Below, piece by piece: positions 36,082 through 45,817 of a DNA stretch of 64,000 nucleotides. How positions within the stretch are numbered: the first letter of the stretch is position 1; each line of letters opens with the position of its first letter. The notes beneath the pieces are model-generated. The model saw only the letters and a list, made by a program, of their open reading frames with translations, did not search any database and was not told the origin of the DNA. Origin of the DNA: Methanomicrobiales archaeon (GTDB taxonomy: Archaea > Halobacteriota > Methanomicrobia > Methanomicrobiales > JACTUA01); contig JASEFH010000001.1 of the NCBI GenBank assembly GCA_030019205.1, forward strand, positions 186,001 through 250,000, written 5' to 3'. The translations under genes were made by a program, and so were the position numbers.

Positions 36082-37371
36082 TTACGGGTTCTGCTTCGGG
36101 CGTCTCCGGATGCGCACCGAATCGGCGTGGGCAAAGAGACCCTCCGCATCGGCGATCCTCTCCACCACGTCGCCCAGGGATTCGATGCCAAGGCGGTCGA
36201 CGATCTGGACGCTGCTCGTCTTGCAGAAGTGCATCACGTCCAGGCCGGAGTAGGTGCGTGCGTATCCGGCTGTGGGGAGCACATGGTTGGGCCCCGCCGC
36301 ATAGTCGCCGCATGCGACTGCGGCATACGGCCCCACGAATATGGCGCCGGCGTTCCGCACCCTGTTCAGCACCGACAGGGGGTCCGCGACCTGGATGGAG
36401 AGATGTTCGGGCGCGACCTGATCGGATGCGTCCGCCGCTTCCGACAGATCGCGGACGAGGAGATACCCGGAGTTCGAGAGCGCCTGGCGCATGATATCCC
36501 TCCTCCCTGACGCTTCCAGCAGCCGCTCGATATGGGCTCCAACCTTCGCGGCAAGCTCGCCCGACGGTGTGATGAGGATGCAGGCGGCCTGAGGGTCGTG
36601 CTCCGCCTGGGCCAGGATATCGATGGCGATGAATTCCGCATTCGCCGTGTCGTCTGCGACGATTCCGATCTCGCTGGGACCGGCGGGAAAGTCGATCTCT
36701 GCATGGTCGCGGAGCAGCATCTTCGCCGCTGTCACGTAGACATTGCCCGGGCCCACGATCTTCTGCACGGGGCGGATACTCTCGGTCCCGAGCGCCATCG
36801 CAGCGATCGCCTGCGCTCCGCCGACGCGGTAGATCTCGTCGGCGCCGGCGACGTCCAGCGCCACCAGGGTCGCGGGATGGATGGGATGGGGCGAGCAGCA
36901 GCAGACCTCGGAGACGCCGGCGATGCGCGCCGGTACCACGCACATCAGGGCGGTGGACGGGTACGCGGCCCTTCCGCCGGGCACATAAGCACCCACGCGT
37001 TCGAGCGGTGTGGTCTTCACACCCAGGATCACGCCCGGCTCCACCTGCTTCAGCCAGAGATCCCGGGGGCGCTGGAGTGCATGGAACTCGGCGATGCGGG
37101 CCTCCGCCTCCACGATCGCCTCCAGGAGTGCACTGTCAATCCGGTCATAGGCGTCATCGATCTCCTCGTCGCAGACAGCGATGCTCTCGATCGGTGCCCG
37201 CCCGTGGCGGGCGGAGAGCTCTATTAGGGCTGCATCTCCGCCGTTTTTCACCTCGGCGATGATCGCCTCCACCTGGCCCTTCACCTCTGCAAGACCTGAC
37301 TTCCTGCCCTTCATCCAGCGTTCGATGTCGATCGGCCCGAACATACGGAGATAGGTCGACGGCGAGCTCAT
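36082..37371 (-). CDS. hisD: Histidinol dehydrogenase
   Basis: A 429-residue enzyme of the HisD family. Seen: [39 protein letters not shown], the [14 protein letters not shown] segment, [13 protein letters not shown] and [11 protein letters not shown] with a catalytic His, and a C-terminal [17 protein letters not shown] region. It oxidises L-histidinol to L-histidine with NAD and zinc. ATG 37371 chosen because the extension is antisense-like; ATG 37344 is possible. It has no close partner and lies divergent from tupA. Confidence 0.93.
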   Translation of the reverse strand: MSSPSTYLRMFGPIDIERWMKGRKSGLAEVKGQVEAIIAEVKNGGDAALIELSARHGRAPIESIAVCDEEIDDAYDRIDSALLEAIVEAEARIAEFHALQRPRDLWLKQVEPGVILGVKTTPLERVGAYVPGGRAAYPSTALMCVVPARIAGVSEVCCCSPHPIHPATLVALDVAGADEIYRVGGAQAIAAMALGTESIRPVQKIVGPGNVYVTAAKMLLRDHAEIDFPAGPSEIGIVADDTANAEFIAIDILAQAEHDPQAACILITPSGELAAKVGAHIERLLEASGRRDIMRQALSNSGYLLVRDLSEAADASDQVAPEHLSIQVADPLSVLNRVRNAGAIFVGPYAAVACGDYAAGPNHVLPTAGYARTYSGLDVMHFCKTSSVQIVDRLGIESLGDVVERIADAEGLFAHADSVRIRRRPKQNP

Positions 37372-37493
37372 TGAAGGTTTCGCAGGATCCTGCACGAGAC
37401 GGGGGTGCGGACACCGCAGCGATCCCGTCCTCACCCGCAGCTGCGGAAGACCCGATGTGTCCGGCCCGTGAAATCCGAGAGAGGATTCATGGT

Positions 37494-37507
37494 TAAATAT
37501 ATATAAT
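37494..37507 (+). promoter_or_regulatory. TATA box for tupA
   Basis: TAAATATATATAAT predicts a transcript start near 37530, 30 bases before ATG 37562. This excludes the longer frame beginning at 37517. Confidence 0.6.
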
Positions 37508-37561
37508 TAACAACACATGCAAAATAGAAACATATTATTAATCTCATCGCCATCTTTAGCT

Positions 37562-38536
37562 ATGGATGAGCGGCATACGATCATTCCCCTTCTCTTGGTA
37601 GCGGCAATCGCAGTCCTCACCCTGCTCTGTGCGGGGTGTACAGCGCAACGTCCCCCCCTGGAGGATCAGGCATCGACAGCATCCGCGGGACCGGTCAGAG
37701 CGCTCCTGATCGCGACCACGACCAGCCTGGACGACACCGGTCTCTGGGACGCGATCGAGGACTTCTACGAGAAGAAGTACGGCGTGGATCTTCGAATCAC
37801 GTCGCAGGGCACGGGAAAGGCCCTCGAGCTCGGAAAGAGCGGCGACGTGGATCTCGAGGTCGTGCACTCTCCCTCCCAGGAGAAGGCGTTCCTCGACGAG
37901 GGGTGGGGGGTCAACCACCGCTGCTTCGCCTACAATTACTTCCTGATTGTCGGGCCCGAGACCGATCCGGCGGGCATCCGCGGCCTGACGCCGGAAGAGG
38001 GATTCGCCCGGCTCATGGCCCTGGGGAAGAACGGAACAGCCGGGGTTCAGTTCGTCTCCCGCGGCGACAATTCCGGAACCCACGGCACCGAGAAGACGAT
38101 CTGGAAGAATGCCAAGTACAACTATACCCGGGACGTCCAGGGATCCGGTGCATGGTATCTCGAAGCCGGCAAGGGCATGGGAGACACGCTTGTCATGGCC
38201 AGCGAGAAGGGTGCCTACACCCTGACGGACGAAGGTACGTACCTCGCATTCAAGGGGCAGCTGGCCCTCACGCCGATCATCTCCGAGGGCACCAGTCTCC
38301 TGAACCGCTACAGTGTCATGGCCATCAACCCGACCAAACACCCGAATGCGAATATTGCAGAGGCAAACCGGTTCATCGACTGGATCCTCTCGGAAGAGGG
38401 ACGAGAGATCGTCGGCAGCTATGGGACCGAGAAGTACGGCAAACCGCTCTTCACCTCGATCCCGGCCGATGCATGCTCTGCGGCACCCTTCAATTGTGTC
38501 TGCTCAGGGAATGTGACGACCGGCGCATCCGGATGA
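37562..38536 (+). CDS. tupA: Tungstate ABC transporter substrate-binding lipoprotein
   Basis: A 324-residue secreted binding protein. A signal segment ends in the lipobox LLCAGC (about residues 20-25), predicting a lipid-anchored protein outside the membrane. The mature part starts with the TupA signature TTTSLDDTGLWDA and includes the oxyanion-binding segments SGDVDLEVVHSP and RGDNSGTHGTE. It captures tungstate with high affinity for tungsten enzymes. A T6 tract at 38551-38556 separates it from tupBC, which would let TupA be made in excess of the permease. Confidence 0.93.
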   Translation: MDERHTIIPLLLVAAIAVLTLLCAGCTAQRPPLEDQASTASAGPVRALLIATTTSLDDTGLWDAIEDFYEKKYGVDLRITSQGTGKALELGKSGDVDLEVVHSPSQEKAFLDEGWGVNHRCFAYNYFLIVGPETDPAGIRGLTPEEGFARLMALGKNGTAGVQFVSRGDNSGTHGTEKTIWKNAKYNYTRDVQGSGAWYLEAGKGMGDTLVMASEKGAYTLTDEGTYLAFKGQLALTPIISEGTSLLNRYSVMAINPTKHPNANIAEANRFIDWILSEEGREIVGSYGTEKYGKPLFTSIPADACSAAPFNCVCSGNVTTGASG

Positions 38537-38550
38537 GAAACCCTTCCCTC

Positions 38551-38556
38551 TTTTTT
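38551..38556 (+). terminator. T-tract between tupA and tupB
   Basis: Six T bases 15 bases after the tupA stop suggest partial or full termination before tupBC. Confidence 0.4.
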
Positions 38557-38732
38557 GTAAATCCTGGGAAAGCCCGGAAAATCAGGCGAATGGCCGCCTG
38601 TTGGGAGCAGATGTTTTCTCTCCATGCAATCCGGATCGCTCCAGCTCCCCTGCTCTGATCGGGATGGGGGGAGAGTATAATGCAACAGCATGACAGATAC
38701 AATATGAATCTCCGGGTGCTGCCGGGACAGGG

Positions 38733-39458
38733 ATGACCATGGTCGATGCGATAATGCAAGGGTTTTCACGGGCGATTGAACTAATCGTCACGTTAGATCC
38801 AGAAGTCATCGAGATTACCATTCTGTCGCTCACAGTATCCCTCACCGCCACGCTGCTGGCATCCGCCCTGTGCATACCGCTCGGAGCCCTCATCCACTCC
38901 ATCGAGTTCCGCGGGAAGCGGGCCCTGATCAATGCCATCCAGACCCTCTACGCGATGCCGACGGTGCTGGCGGGCCTGCTCCTCCTGCTCCTCATCTCCA
39001 ACGCGGGGCCGCTGGGCTTCCTGGGCCTTCTGTTCACCCCGGCGGGAATGGTTCTGGCGCAGATGATCCTCATCATGCCCCTCATTACCGGCCTGACCAT
39101 CTCCGCAATGAGCGGCATCGGCGAGGAGATGCGGCAGCATATCGTATCTCTGGGGGCGACGAAGGCGCAGTCCATCCTGATCCTTGCCCGAGAGGCGCGG
39201 TTCGCGATCCTGGCAGCGGTCATACTCGGGTTCGGACGAGCGATCGCGGAGGTCGGCGCGGCGATGATGATCGGGGGGAACATCCGCCACAGCACCCGGG
39301 TGCTCACCACCGCGATCGCTCTCGAGTCGACGAAGGGCGAGTGGGGCTTCTCCATCGCGCTCGGGATCATTCTCCTCGGTGTCGCGGTCGTCGTGAACCT
39401 GGCTCTGAATCTTGCACAGTACGGATCCTTCTTCCGGGGAGGGTACCGGAACTCCTGA
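38733..39458 (+). CDS. tupB: Tungstate ABC transporter permease
   Basis: A 241-residue permease with six membrane segments and the cytoplasmic EAA-like loop (SLGATKAQSILILAREARFAI) that contacts the ATPase. The segment FGRAIAEVGAAMMIGGNIRHSTRVLTTAIALE is characteristic of the TupB/ModB family. A TATA-like AGTATAATG near 38673-38681 could drive tupBC separately from tupA. ATG 38733 and 38739 are both possible starts. Confidence 0.94.
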   Translation: MTMVDAIMQGFSRAIELIVTLDPEVIEITILSLTVSLTATLLASALCIPLGALIHSIEFRGKRALINAIQTLYAMPTVLAGLLLLLLISNAGPLGFLGLLFTPAGMVLAQMILIMPLITGLTISAMSGIGEEMRQHIVSLGATKAQSILILAREARFAILAAVILGFGRAIAEVGAAMMIGGNIRHSTRVLTTAIALESTKGEWGFSIALGIILLGVAVVVNLALNLAQYGSFFRGGYRNS

Positions 39459-39475
39459 AGGGGGTGGGATGCGTC

Positions 39476-40549
39476 ATGATCCATACAGAAGCGCTGTCCA
39501 AACAGTATGGCAGGAGAATGGTCCTCTCCGGCATCGACCTCGAGGTGAAGGAGGGGGAGTTCTTCGGGCTGATCGGCCCGAGCGGTGCTGGGAAGAGCAC
39601 TCTCCTGCGGATCCTGGATCTGATCGAGCCTCCTTCGGGTGGGCGCCTCCATCTATTCGGGGACGACGTATACCGGCGTGGCACCGTATTCGAGGTCCGG
39701 CGGCGCATGGCCATGCTCTTCCAGAAACCCGTCATATTCAACGCCAGCGTCTACGAGAATATCGCCATCGGACTGAAGGTGCGGAGGCGAAACGGCGCGG
39801 AGGTGGAGAGACGGGTGAGGGAGGCCCTTCGTGCAATCGGCCTTCCGGACTACGCTGACCGCTCCGCACTCACACTCTCCGGGGGTGAGGCTCAGCGGGT
39901 CGCCCTTGCCCGGGCGCTGGTGACAGACCCCGAGATCCTGTTCCTGGACGAGCCCACGGCAAACCTGGACCCCCCCTCGGTGGAGAAGATCGAGGAGCTT
40001 GTGCAGCGGCTGAACCGGGAATCCGGCACAACGGTGGTACTCAGCACCCACGATATGCGCCAGGGGCAGCGCCTCGCCGACCGGATCGGGGTGATGATGC
40101 AGGGAACGATCCCCCAGGTCGGGACGACCCTCGAGATCTTCCACAGGCCGCGGGCGACGAGCATCGCCCGCTTCGTGGGGGTGGAGAATATACTGCCGGG
40201 CACGGTGACCTCGAACCGCAACGGCGAGGTCGATGTGGATGTAGGCGGGACCATCGTCCACGGCATTTCAGCCGCACTGCCGGGGCAGAGGGTGAGCGTC
40301 CTGTTCCGTGCCGAAGACGTAACACTCGATCTGCGAGAGCGGGGGAAGACGAGTGCGCGGAACCTCTACCGGGGAACCATCGTGCGCACCGTCCCCTCCG
40401 GGCCGTTCGCGCACGTGGTCGTCGACTGCGGCGTCCCGATCACTGCCCTGGTCACGATCCGCTCCGCCGAGGATCTGGATCTCCGGATCGGGCGGGAGGT
40501 CTATGCATCCTTCAAGGCGTCGACCGTCCACGTCATTCCCGAGAACTGA
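39476..40549 (+). CDS. tupC: Tungstate ABC transporter ATPase
   Basis: A 357-residue ATPase. Walker A GPSGAGKST, the signature LSGGEAQRVALARAL, Walker B LFLDEPTANLD, and the H-loop STHD are present in the first 230 residues; the last 120 residues look like a TOBE oxyanion-binding domain (IVHGISAALPGQRVSVLFRAEDVTL), which may sense tungstate or molybdate. The frame extends far upstream over tupB but the real start is ATG 39476, preceded by GGGGGTGGG. It ends 17 bases into the convergent neighbour. Confidence 0.94.
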   Translation: MIHTEALSKQYGRRMVLSGIDLEVKEGEFFGLIGPSGAGKSTLLRILDLIEPPSGGRLHLFGDDVYRRGTVFEVRRRMAMLFQKPVIFNASVYENIAIGLKVRRRNGAEVERRVREALRAIGLPDYADRSALTLSGGEAQRVALARALVTDPEILFLDEPTANLDPPSVEKIEELVQRLNRESGTTVVLSTHDMRQGQRLADRIGVMMQGTIPQVGTTLEIFHRPRATSIARFVGVENILPGTVTSNRNGEVDVDVGGTIVHGISAALPGQRVSVLFRAEDVTLDLRERGKTSARNLYRGTIVRTVPSGPFAHVVVDCGVPITALVTIRSAEDLDLRIGREVYASFKASTVHVIPEN

Positions 40550-42026
40550 GGCGCTGCACCCGCAGCGTGCCGGATCGCTGCAGACCGGAGAGAGGGTTGC
40601 CTCCATCCCGTTCCTCTTCCTGTCCGCTCTCCGCAGCGCCGCGGAACGGGGTTTCCCGCAGCCGCTCCAGCGTCTGCTCCAGGTGGATGCAGACCATCCT
40701 CCGGAACACGCTCCTGTCCACCGCTCTCGCCGCGTGCCGCTCCAGGAGGAGGATACGGTCGGCCTCCGCGGTGAGGATGTCCATGCTGCAGGCGGCGAAG
40801 AGGAGAGCGGTCTCCCCGAGAGCCCCGCGATTCTCGGACAGGATCGCGGAGAGGGGGGTGATATCTTCGCTCTGGAGGCAGCTCCGCACCAGGAGGTTCG
40901 TGGCCGCCTGATCCTCGTCGATGATCAGCAGGGGCGCCTTCTCCTCCACCGCCTTCTGCACCTGCTCTGCCATCACCATCGAGCCGCTTCCCTGGCCGTG
41001 GACAGACGACGGGGTTCCCTGCAGACCGGGGGGCAGCGTGCGGAAGAACATGTCGATGCGCTCTCCGCGGAACTCCCGGCAGCCGGCACAGGCCTGCCGC
41101 AGACCCCATACCGTTACCACGCGCTCCCGGCCGTCCCCGATCGCGTGATCGTCCTCGCCGGCAATCACAGCCTGCAGGAACGTGCTCTTCCCTTCGGCGT
41201 TGGAGCCGGTGACTGCAAAGACCTCTCTCCTGCGGATGCCGAGGCCGGTCGCGGTCTCTCCGCTCGCAGAGAGCTCCACCTCAACGGGGGCGAGATCGCT
41301 CGGGCAGATAAAGGGGACATGGATCCCCTCCTTGGGACCTGCGACGCGGTAGTAGCAGCGGTGCTCCGTGTACTGGCGCGCCGGCAGCGTCCCGTCGCCG
41401 ACGAAGCTCACGAGACCGAGTTCGGGCAGGCGCAGCCGCAGCCCCTTCTGGTCGAGCGATGCGATCCAGCCCCGTTCGAGGCGATCTTTCGGCACCCTCC
41501 GGACGGCAGCTCCGACGGCATCCAGGACCGCCCTCAACTCTTCGACGACCGCACGGACTGCCGCGGCATCGGGCGGTCCGGGGTACGGCAGCGCTCCGGG
41601 AACTGTCAGGTGGATACCCCGGGTATCGGCGTAGTTCCCGTGATCCGGTTTCCAGAGCGCCGTTGCAACGGCCTGGACCGAATGCACCAGGGTGAAGGGC
41701 TCCGTGTGAACGGCATACTTCTGCGGGTACCGCGTGAACCTCCCCCCGATCGGGCCGAGTTCCCGGGCCGTGCGGGCTTGACGCTTGATCTCTTCGAGAA
41801 TGACACCCACGGCGCCGTCGGCTCCGGCGGGATCCATCGGGATTTCGGAGAGCAGATCTCTCCGCACCGTGATGGGCATGCTGAACTGCAGCGAATGGCC
41901 GTCGAGGGATCGCACCAGGTAGGTGTTCACGTAGTGCCTCACCCTCGGCATATCGATGCGCACGTCACGGCTCCCGAGCGTGCCGAGCGCCGTCTTGAGG
42001 ATATCGCTCCAGTTCTCCGTCTGCAT
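40533..42026 (-). CDS. Predicted ATPase of the ABC class (PF09818-like)
   Basis: A 497-residue protein with Walker A GSNAEGKST at about residues 274-282 and a Walker B-like PLLIIDEDQAATNLLVRS that matches the IDED-SATN signature of the uncharacterised ABC-class ATPase family. The N-terminal half (about 1-260) has no recognised domain. Proposed function unknown; the family is soluble and lacks membrane partners. It has its own promoter element (TATA-like GTATATAC near 42046) and converges on tupC with a 17-base overlap. A relation to tungstate transport is not supported. Confidence 0.8.
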   Translation of the reverse strand: MQTENWSDILKTALGTLGSRDVRIDMPRVRHYVNTYLVRSLDGHSLQFSMPITVRRDLLSEIPMDPAGADGAVGVILEEIKRQARTARELGPIGGRFTRYPQKYAVHTEPFTLVHSVQAVATALWKPDHGNYADTRGIHLTVPGALPYPGPPDAAAVRAVVEELRAVLDAVGAAVRRVPKDRLERGWIASLDQKGLRLRLPELGLVSFVGDGTLPARQYTEHRCYYRVAGPKEGIHVPFICPSDLAPVEVELSASGETATGLGIRRREVFAVTGSNAEGKSTFLQAVIAGEDDHAIGDGRERVVTVWGLRQACAGCREFRGERIDMFFRTLPPGLQGTPSSVHGQGSGSMVMAEQVQKAVEEKAPLLIIDEDQAATNLLVRSCLQSEDITPLSAILSENRGALGETALLFAACSMDILTAEADRILLLERHAARAVDRSVFRRMVCIHLEQTLERLRETPFRGAAESGQEEERDGGNPLSGLQRSGTLRVQRLSSRE

Positions 42027-42338
42027 TGCTGCACTCCCGGGGACGCCGTATATACCGTTTCTCCCCCTCCCTTAAAAATCGAATCCCGTTCGACTATCTG
42101 ACGGCGGCACCTGCGGGATCATGGTGATGGCCCGTGGTGCCGACCTCATCGCCCGGGTGTTCGGGAGCCTCCCGAGGATGCACTCCCTCAAAAGAGCCTG
42201 CCTGGTGCCGTTGACGTTTGTATTTCCCGTTATTTACCTTGAAATCTGCACTATGATGATTAATTCAAATCGAATAAAATAGCAAAGTTTATGCTAAAAA
42301 CCTATAAATGGAAAACTACCATGTATGCCTCTGTAGAG
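42027..42338. other. Intergenic region with divergent promoters
   Basis: 312 bases. The left edge holds the promoter of the ABC-class ATPase (GTATATAC near 42046; TTTTTAAG near 42070). The right part is AT-rich (42230-42320) with two candidate TATA elements for the tandem small membrane proteins: AATAAAATAG (about 42274-42283) and CCTATAAATGG (about 42301-42311). Confidence 0.5.
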
Positions 42339-42515
42339 ATGAGCGATCCCTTCGTGTATATCGGGATCGGAATCCTCACCTTCATCATCGGGTTTCTGCT
42401 GGGCAACCTGGCAACGGATGCCTATTACCGCAGGAGGTTCATCGCCGTGGCGGAAGACTGTTCGAAGGAAGACTCTCTGGTGCCTCTCATCGCGGAGCTG
42501 GAGAGGGAGTCGTAG
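42339..42515 (+). CDS. Small single-span membrane protein, first of a tandem pair
   Basis: A 58-residue protein with one transmembrane helix (IGIGILTFIIGFLLGNLA, about residues 7-24), a basic YRRRF juxtamembrane segment and a short acidic tail ending VPLIAELERES. It resembles the next gene in order: helix, RR, ALA/AED plus Cys, then P-(L/I)-x-L. I recognise no family. Starts at 42291, 42321 and 42339 are all possible; 42339 was chosen because the TATAAAT element at 42301-42311 would place transcription just before it. Confidence 0.6.
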   Translation: MSDPFVYIGIGILTFIIGFLLGNLATDAYYRRRFIAVAEDCSKEDSLVPLIAELERES

Positions 42516-42533
42516 CGCTGGCAGAGGTGACTT

Positions 42534-42722
42534 ATGGTCGATCCGATCAACTATCTCTTCATCAGCATCACCTGCTTCTGCTTCGGCCTCCTGGTGAGTT
42601 TCCAGATATCCCATATTCACCACGTGCGGAGACTGACACAGCTCGCGAGACGGTGCCTTGATACCGGCACCATCGCTCCGATTCTGGTTGCCCTGAAGAG
42701 CGAGACAGAGTCGGGCGGATAG
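42534..42722 (+). CDS. Small single-span membrane protein, second of a tandem pair
   Basis: A 62-residue protein with one hydrophobic helix (YLFISITCFCFGLLVSFQI, about residues 7-25), a basic VRRLTQLARRC segment and a tail containing APILVALKSETES. A GAGGTGA ribosome-binding site precedes ATG 42534, 19 bases after the previous gene. Pattern similarity to that gene (RR, then Cys about seven residues later, then P-[LI]-x-x-L-x-x-E) suggests paralogy and joint action. Unknown family. Confidence 0.65.
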   Translation: MVDPINYLFISITCFCFGLLVSFQISHIHHVRRLTQLARRCLDTGTIAPILVALKSETESGG

Positions 42723-43322
42723 TGCTGCCTGCTGGCATCCGGGGTGGCAGCGTTGTATCCCGTCGTCCTTCCACGACGGTCCGGCTCCGTGGACAGCTCT
42801 GCGCCCATGGCTCCCCTGTTCCGTGTCGTCCACCGGGGCCAGGATCCTCCCCGTGGAGGGGAAGGGGAATCGCGCAATGGGACTGGCGGGGTCGAGCCAT
42901 CCCGGGCAGCCAGCCTCTCATTCTCCGTGGGATCGCACGCGGCTGTGGTGAGGCGCGCCCCCTCGTACGACGGATACGTTGTTCTGGATATTGTGGCCGA
43001 GTTCGACCGTGATTTCCCGTCCGGGGACCCATTGCATGCCGTTCCCCGTCGATCGGACTCTGCCCGCCCGTCTCCGCTCCCGGTTGCCCCGGTGCCCGGG
43101 GTGCAATCAGGCTCTCTCCGCAGATAGAGGCCGATCTCGGGATCCTGCAGAAGACTCCCGATTCGTGTACGGCGTCCACGCGGGCTCACCCCCCACCGCG
43201 GGGCTTCCCCGCGAGAATGCATCGGACGTTCCCCGGTATTTGCCCCCCTCCGGGGATTGCAGGGGAGCCGAATGCCGGGATGATCCGGTGTTATATGGGA
43301 GAGAAGGCCAATATATGTGGGA
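42723..43322. other. Gene-free stretch before the MBL-fold gene
   Basis: 600 bases. Frames on both strands are Arg/Pro/Ser-rich. TTATATGG at about 43291-43298 is the likely TATA box for the MBL-fold gene at 43323. Confidence 0.45.
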
Positions 43323-44111
43323 ATGAGGTTCGCCGTCCTCGCCAGCGGGAGCAAAGCCAACTGCATCTACATCCGGGGAGCGAACGACGCTCTTATCCTG
43401 GACGCCGGACTCGCGTTGCGCGAGACGATGCGGAGGCTTGCGCTCGCGGGCGGGGACCCGTCAGTTCTGCAGGGGATTCTTCTGACGCACGAGCATGCCG
43501 ACCACATACGGGGCAGCGCCGCTCTCTCCCGCAGGTTCGACGTACCCATCTTCGGAACCCAAGGCACGCTGGAGTGGTTCCTCCAGGACCGATGCGCATC
43601 GGGTGTTCCCGACCTCCGGGGATGCCGCATCGGCGAACGGTTTACGGTGGGTGATTTTACCGTCGAACCCTTCGCGACGTCCCACGACGCACGCGAGCCC
43701 TGCGGCTACCGCATCACCGAGGGCGGGGCGACACTCAGTTACTGCACCGACACGGGCAGGATATCCCCCTCGATCCTGGAGAGGATCCGGGACAGCGACG
43801 CGCTCGTACTGGAGAGCAACCACTGCCCCCATATGCTTAGGAACGGCCCCTACCCCGAGATGCTGAAGCGGCGGATCCGCTCCTCCCGGGGGCACCTCTC
43901 CAACCAAGACGCCCGGGAATGCATTCGCGCAGTCGGCGCAGACATGCAGGCGATCGTCCTCGCTCACCTGAGCGAGGTGAACAACACAGCAGAGAAGGCG
44001 GTGAACAGCGCTCTCGAAGGTCTGGGTCTGGGGCGCTTCAACAGCCGTGATCTCTACGCCATCCCCGGCGGGGATCGCTGCGACTGCTGGATGCGCTGGG
44101 TGGAGATCTGA
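43323..44111 (+). CDS. Metallo-beta-lactamase-fold hydrolase (YycJ/WalJ-like)
   Basis: A 262-residue MBL-fold protein. Seen: [15 protein letters not shown] at the N-terminus, the metal motif [11 protein letters not shown] (HxHxDH), [13 protein letters not shown] with a later His, CTDTGRI with Asp, and ESNHCPHML with a C-terminal His. The arrangement matches the YycJ/WalJ group, a presumed DNA- or RNA-acting phosphodiesterase of unknown substrate. The start near the predicted transcript start (TATA at about 43291) suggests a leaderless message. ATG 43323 was preferred over the codon two residues upstream. Confidence 0.9.
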   Translation: MRFAVLASGSKANCIYIRGANDALILDAGLALRETMRRLALAGGDPSVLQGILLTHEHADHIRGSAALSRRFDVPIFGTQGTLEWFLQDRCASGVPDLRGCRIGERFTVGDFTVEPFATSHDAREPCGYRITEGGATLSYCTDTGRISPSILERIRDSDALVLESNHCPHMLRNGPYPEMLKRRIRSSRGHLSNQDARECIRAVGADMQAIVLAHLSEVNNTAEKAVNSALEGLGLGRFNSRDLYAIPGGDRCDCWMRWVEI

Positions 44112-44173
44112 CCTGTTCATCTCGAAGGGATTCCACATGCTTTATCGACATCCGGGGTGAATACAGGAATACC

Positions 44174-45817
44174 ATGCTCTTTGCCGATTTCGCCCACCTC
44201 TGCGAACGCCTGGAGGCCATCCCCGGGCGGCTCGATACGATCGACGAGGTCGCCGGGGTGCTCCCGAGGCTCGAATCACAGGAGCTCCCCATATTTGTGC
44301 GTTTCGTGATGGGCAGGATCTTCCCCGACTGGAGCTCCCTGAACCTGGGGATCGGTCCGAACCTGCTCTATGAAGGGGTCGGCTACGTCGTCGGGAAGAA
44401 GAAGGCGGATGTGGTGGCAACGGTCAACCGCACCGGGGATGTAGGGCTGGCCGTGGAGCAACTCCTGTCGAACAAATCCCAGATGAGTTTCGGGCGGGAT
44501 CAGCTAGCGCTTCAGGATGTGTACCGGGAGTTCGAACGGATCGCCCGGGCGGAAGGAAAGAAGTCGCAGCGGGAGAAGCTCCTGGCCATCCGCCGGCTCT
44601 TCTCCAGCACCGAACCGCTCGAGGGGCGATATCTGGCCCGGCTCATGATGGGGGAGCTGCGGATCGGCATCGGCGAGGGGAACGTGCGGGATGCCATAGC
44701 AAAGGCGTTCGGCGTGGATGCGGGGCTCGTGGAGCACGCCTTCCAGGCGCTGAACGACCTCGGGGAGGTGGCCCTCCGGGCCAGGGAGGGGGCCGCTGCG
44801 CTGGAGGACGTGCACATCGAGATCTTCCGCCCCGTCCGTATGATGCTCGCTCAGCAGGGGACCATCGAGCAGATGGTGGCGGAGCACGGAATGGTCGCCG
44901 CCGAGTACAAGTACGACGGCACGCGGTTTCAGCTGCACAAACGGGGGGACGCTGTCAGAATCTACTCCAGGAAACTGGAGGACGTCACGAACGCCCTTCC
45001 CGACGTCATCCGCATCCTGAAGGATGCGGCCCCCCGCGAGGTGATCCTCGATGGGGAGATCATCGCCTACAAGAACGGAAGACCGATGCCGTTCCAGTTC
45101 GTGCTGCGGAGATTCCGGCGGAAGTACGAGGTCGACACCTTCGTGGAGCGGATCGAACTGGTGCCCTACGTGTTCGACATCCTCTACCTCGACGGGGAGA
45201 CCCTGATCGATCTCCCGTTGCTCGAGCGGAGGCGACTGCTCGAGGGGGCGATGTCGTCTCACGTCGCTCCCCAGTACCGGAGCGGCGACATCGCCGAACT
45301 CGAGGGGATCTACGGCGAGGCCCTCGCTGCCGGGCACGAGGGTATCATGATAAAGGATCCGGCGTCGCGATATCTGCCCGGCGTCCGGGGAAAGCACTGG
45401 ATCAAGGTGAAACCGGGAGTGGATACGCTCGATCTCGCCGTCATTGGCGCGGAGTGGGGGGAAGGACGGAGGGCCGGGGTCTTTGGCTCTTTCCTTCTCG
45501 CCTGCCTGGACAACGGAGAACTGCTTTCCGTGGGGAAGGTGGCGACCGGTTTCTCGGACGAGATGCTCGCGGAGATGTACGGGATTCTGAAGGACTCCGT
45601 CATCGCCCAGTCCGGAAAAGAGGTCACATTCGAGCCGAGCGTGGTGTTCGAGGTGGGTTACGCGGAGATTCAGAGAAGCCCGAACTACGAGAGCGGGTAT
45701 GCCCTGCGGTTCCCGCGGTTCATCCGCCTGCGCGACGACAAGAGCGTGGATGAGATCGATACCCTGGATACGATCAGCGATCGGAGTCAGAGGAGATTCG
45801 ACTTCGATACACCCTGA
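44174..45817 (+). CDS. lig: ATP-dependent DNA ligase
   Basis: A 547-residue ligase of the archaeal/eukaryotic type I family. An N-terminal DNA-binding domain (about 1-215) precedes the nucleotidyltransferase core with the catalytic lysine K246 in EYKYDGTR, motif III-like [10 protein letters not shown], motif [10 protein letters not shown] and motif V HWIKVKPG. The C-terminal OB fold follows ([19 protein letters not shown] region). It seals nicks during replication and repair. It overlaps the 3' end of the convergent membrane-protein gene by 44 bases. Confidence 0.96.
   Translation: MLFADFAHLCERLEAIPGRLDTIDEVAGVLPRLESQELPIFVRFVMGRIFPDWSSLNLGIGPNLLYEGVGYVVGKKKADVVATVNRTGDVGLAVEQLLSNKSQMSFGRDQLALQDVYREFERIARAEGKKSQREKLLAIRRLFSSTEPLEGRYLARLMMGELRIGIGEGNVRDAIAKAFGVDAGLVEHAFQALNDLGEVALRAREGAAALEDVHIEIFRPVRMMLAQQGTIEQMVAEHGMVAAEYKYDGTRFQLHKRGDAVRIYSRKLEDVTNALPDVIRILKDAAPREVILDGEIIAYKNGRPMPFQFVLRRFRRKYEVDTFVERIELVPYVFDILYLDGETLIDLPLLERRRLLEGAMSSHVAPQYRSGDIAELEGIYGEALAAGHEGIMIKDPASRYLPGVRGKHWIKVKPGVDTLDLAVIGAEWGEGRRAGVFGSFLLACLDNGELLSVGKVATGFSDEMLAEMYGILKDSVIAQSGKEVTFEPSVVFEVGYAEIQRSPNYESGYALRFPRFIRLRDDKSVDEIDTLDTISDRSQRRFDFDTP

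Noticed and set aside
38870-39475. An upstream extension of tupC across tupB
   Set aside because: The region is the tupB coding sequence in another frame; a ribosome-binding site and ATG at 39476 fix the tupC start.
40353-42101. A 582-codon plus-strand frame
   Set aside because: Antisense to the ABC-class ATPase, which carries Walker motifs.
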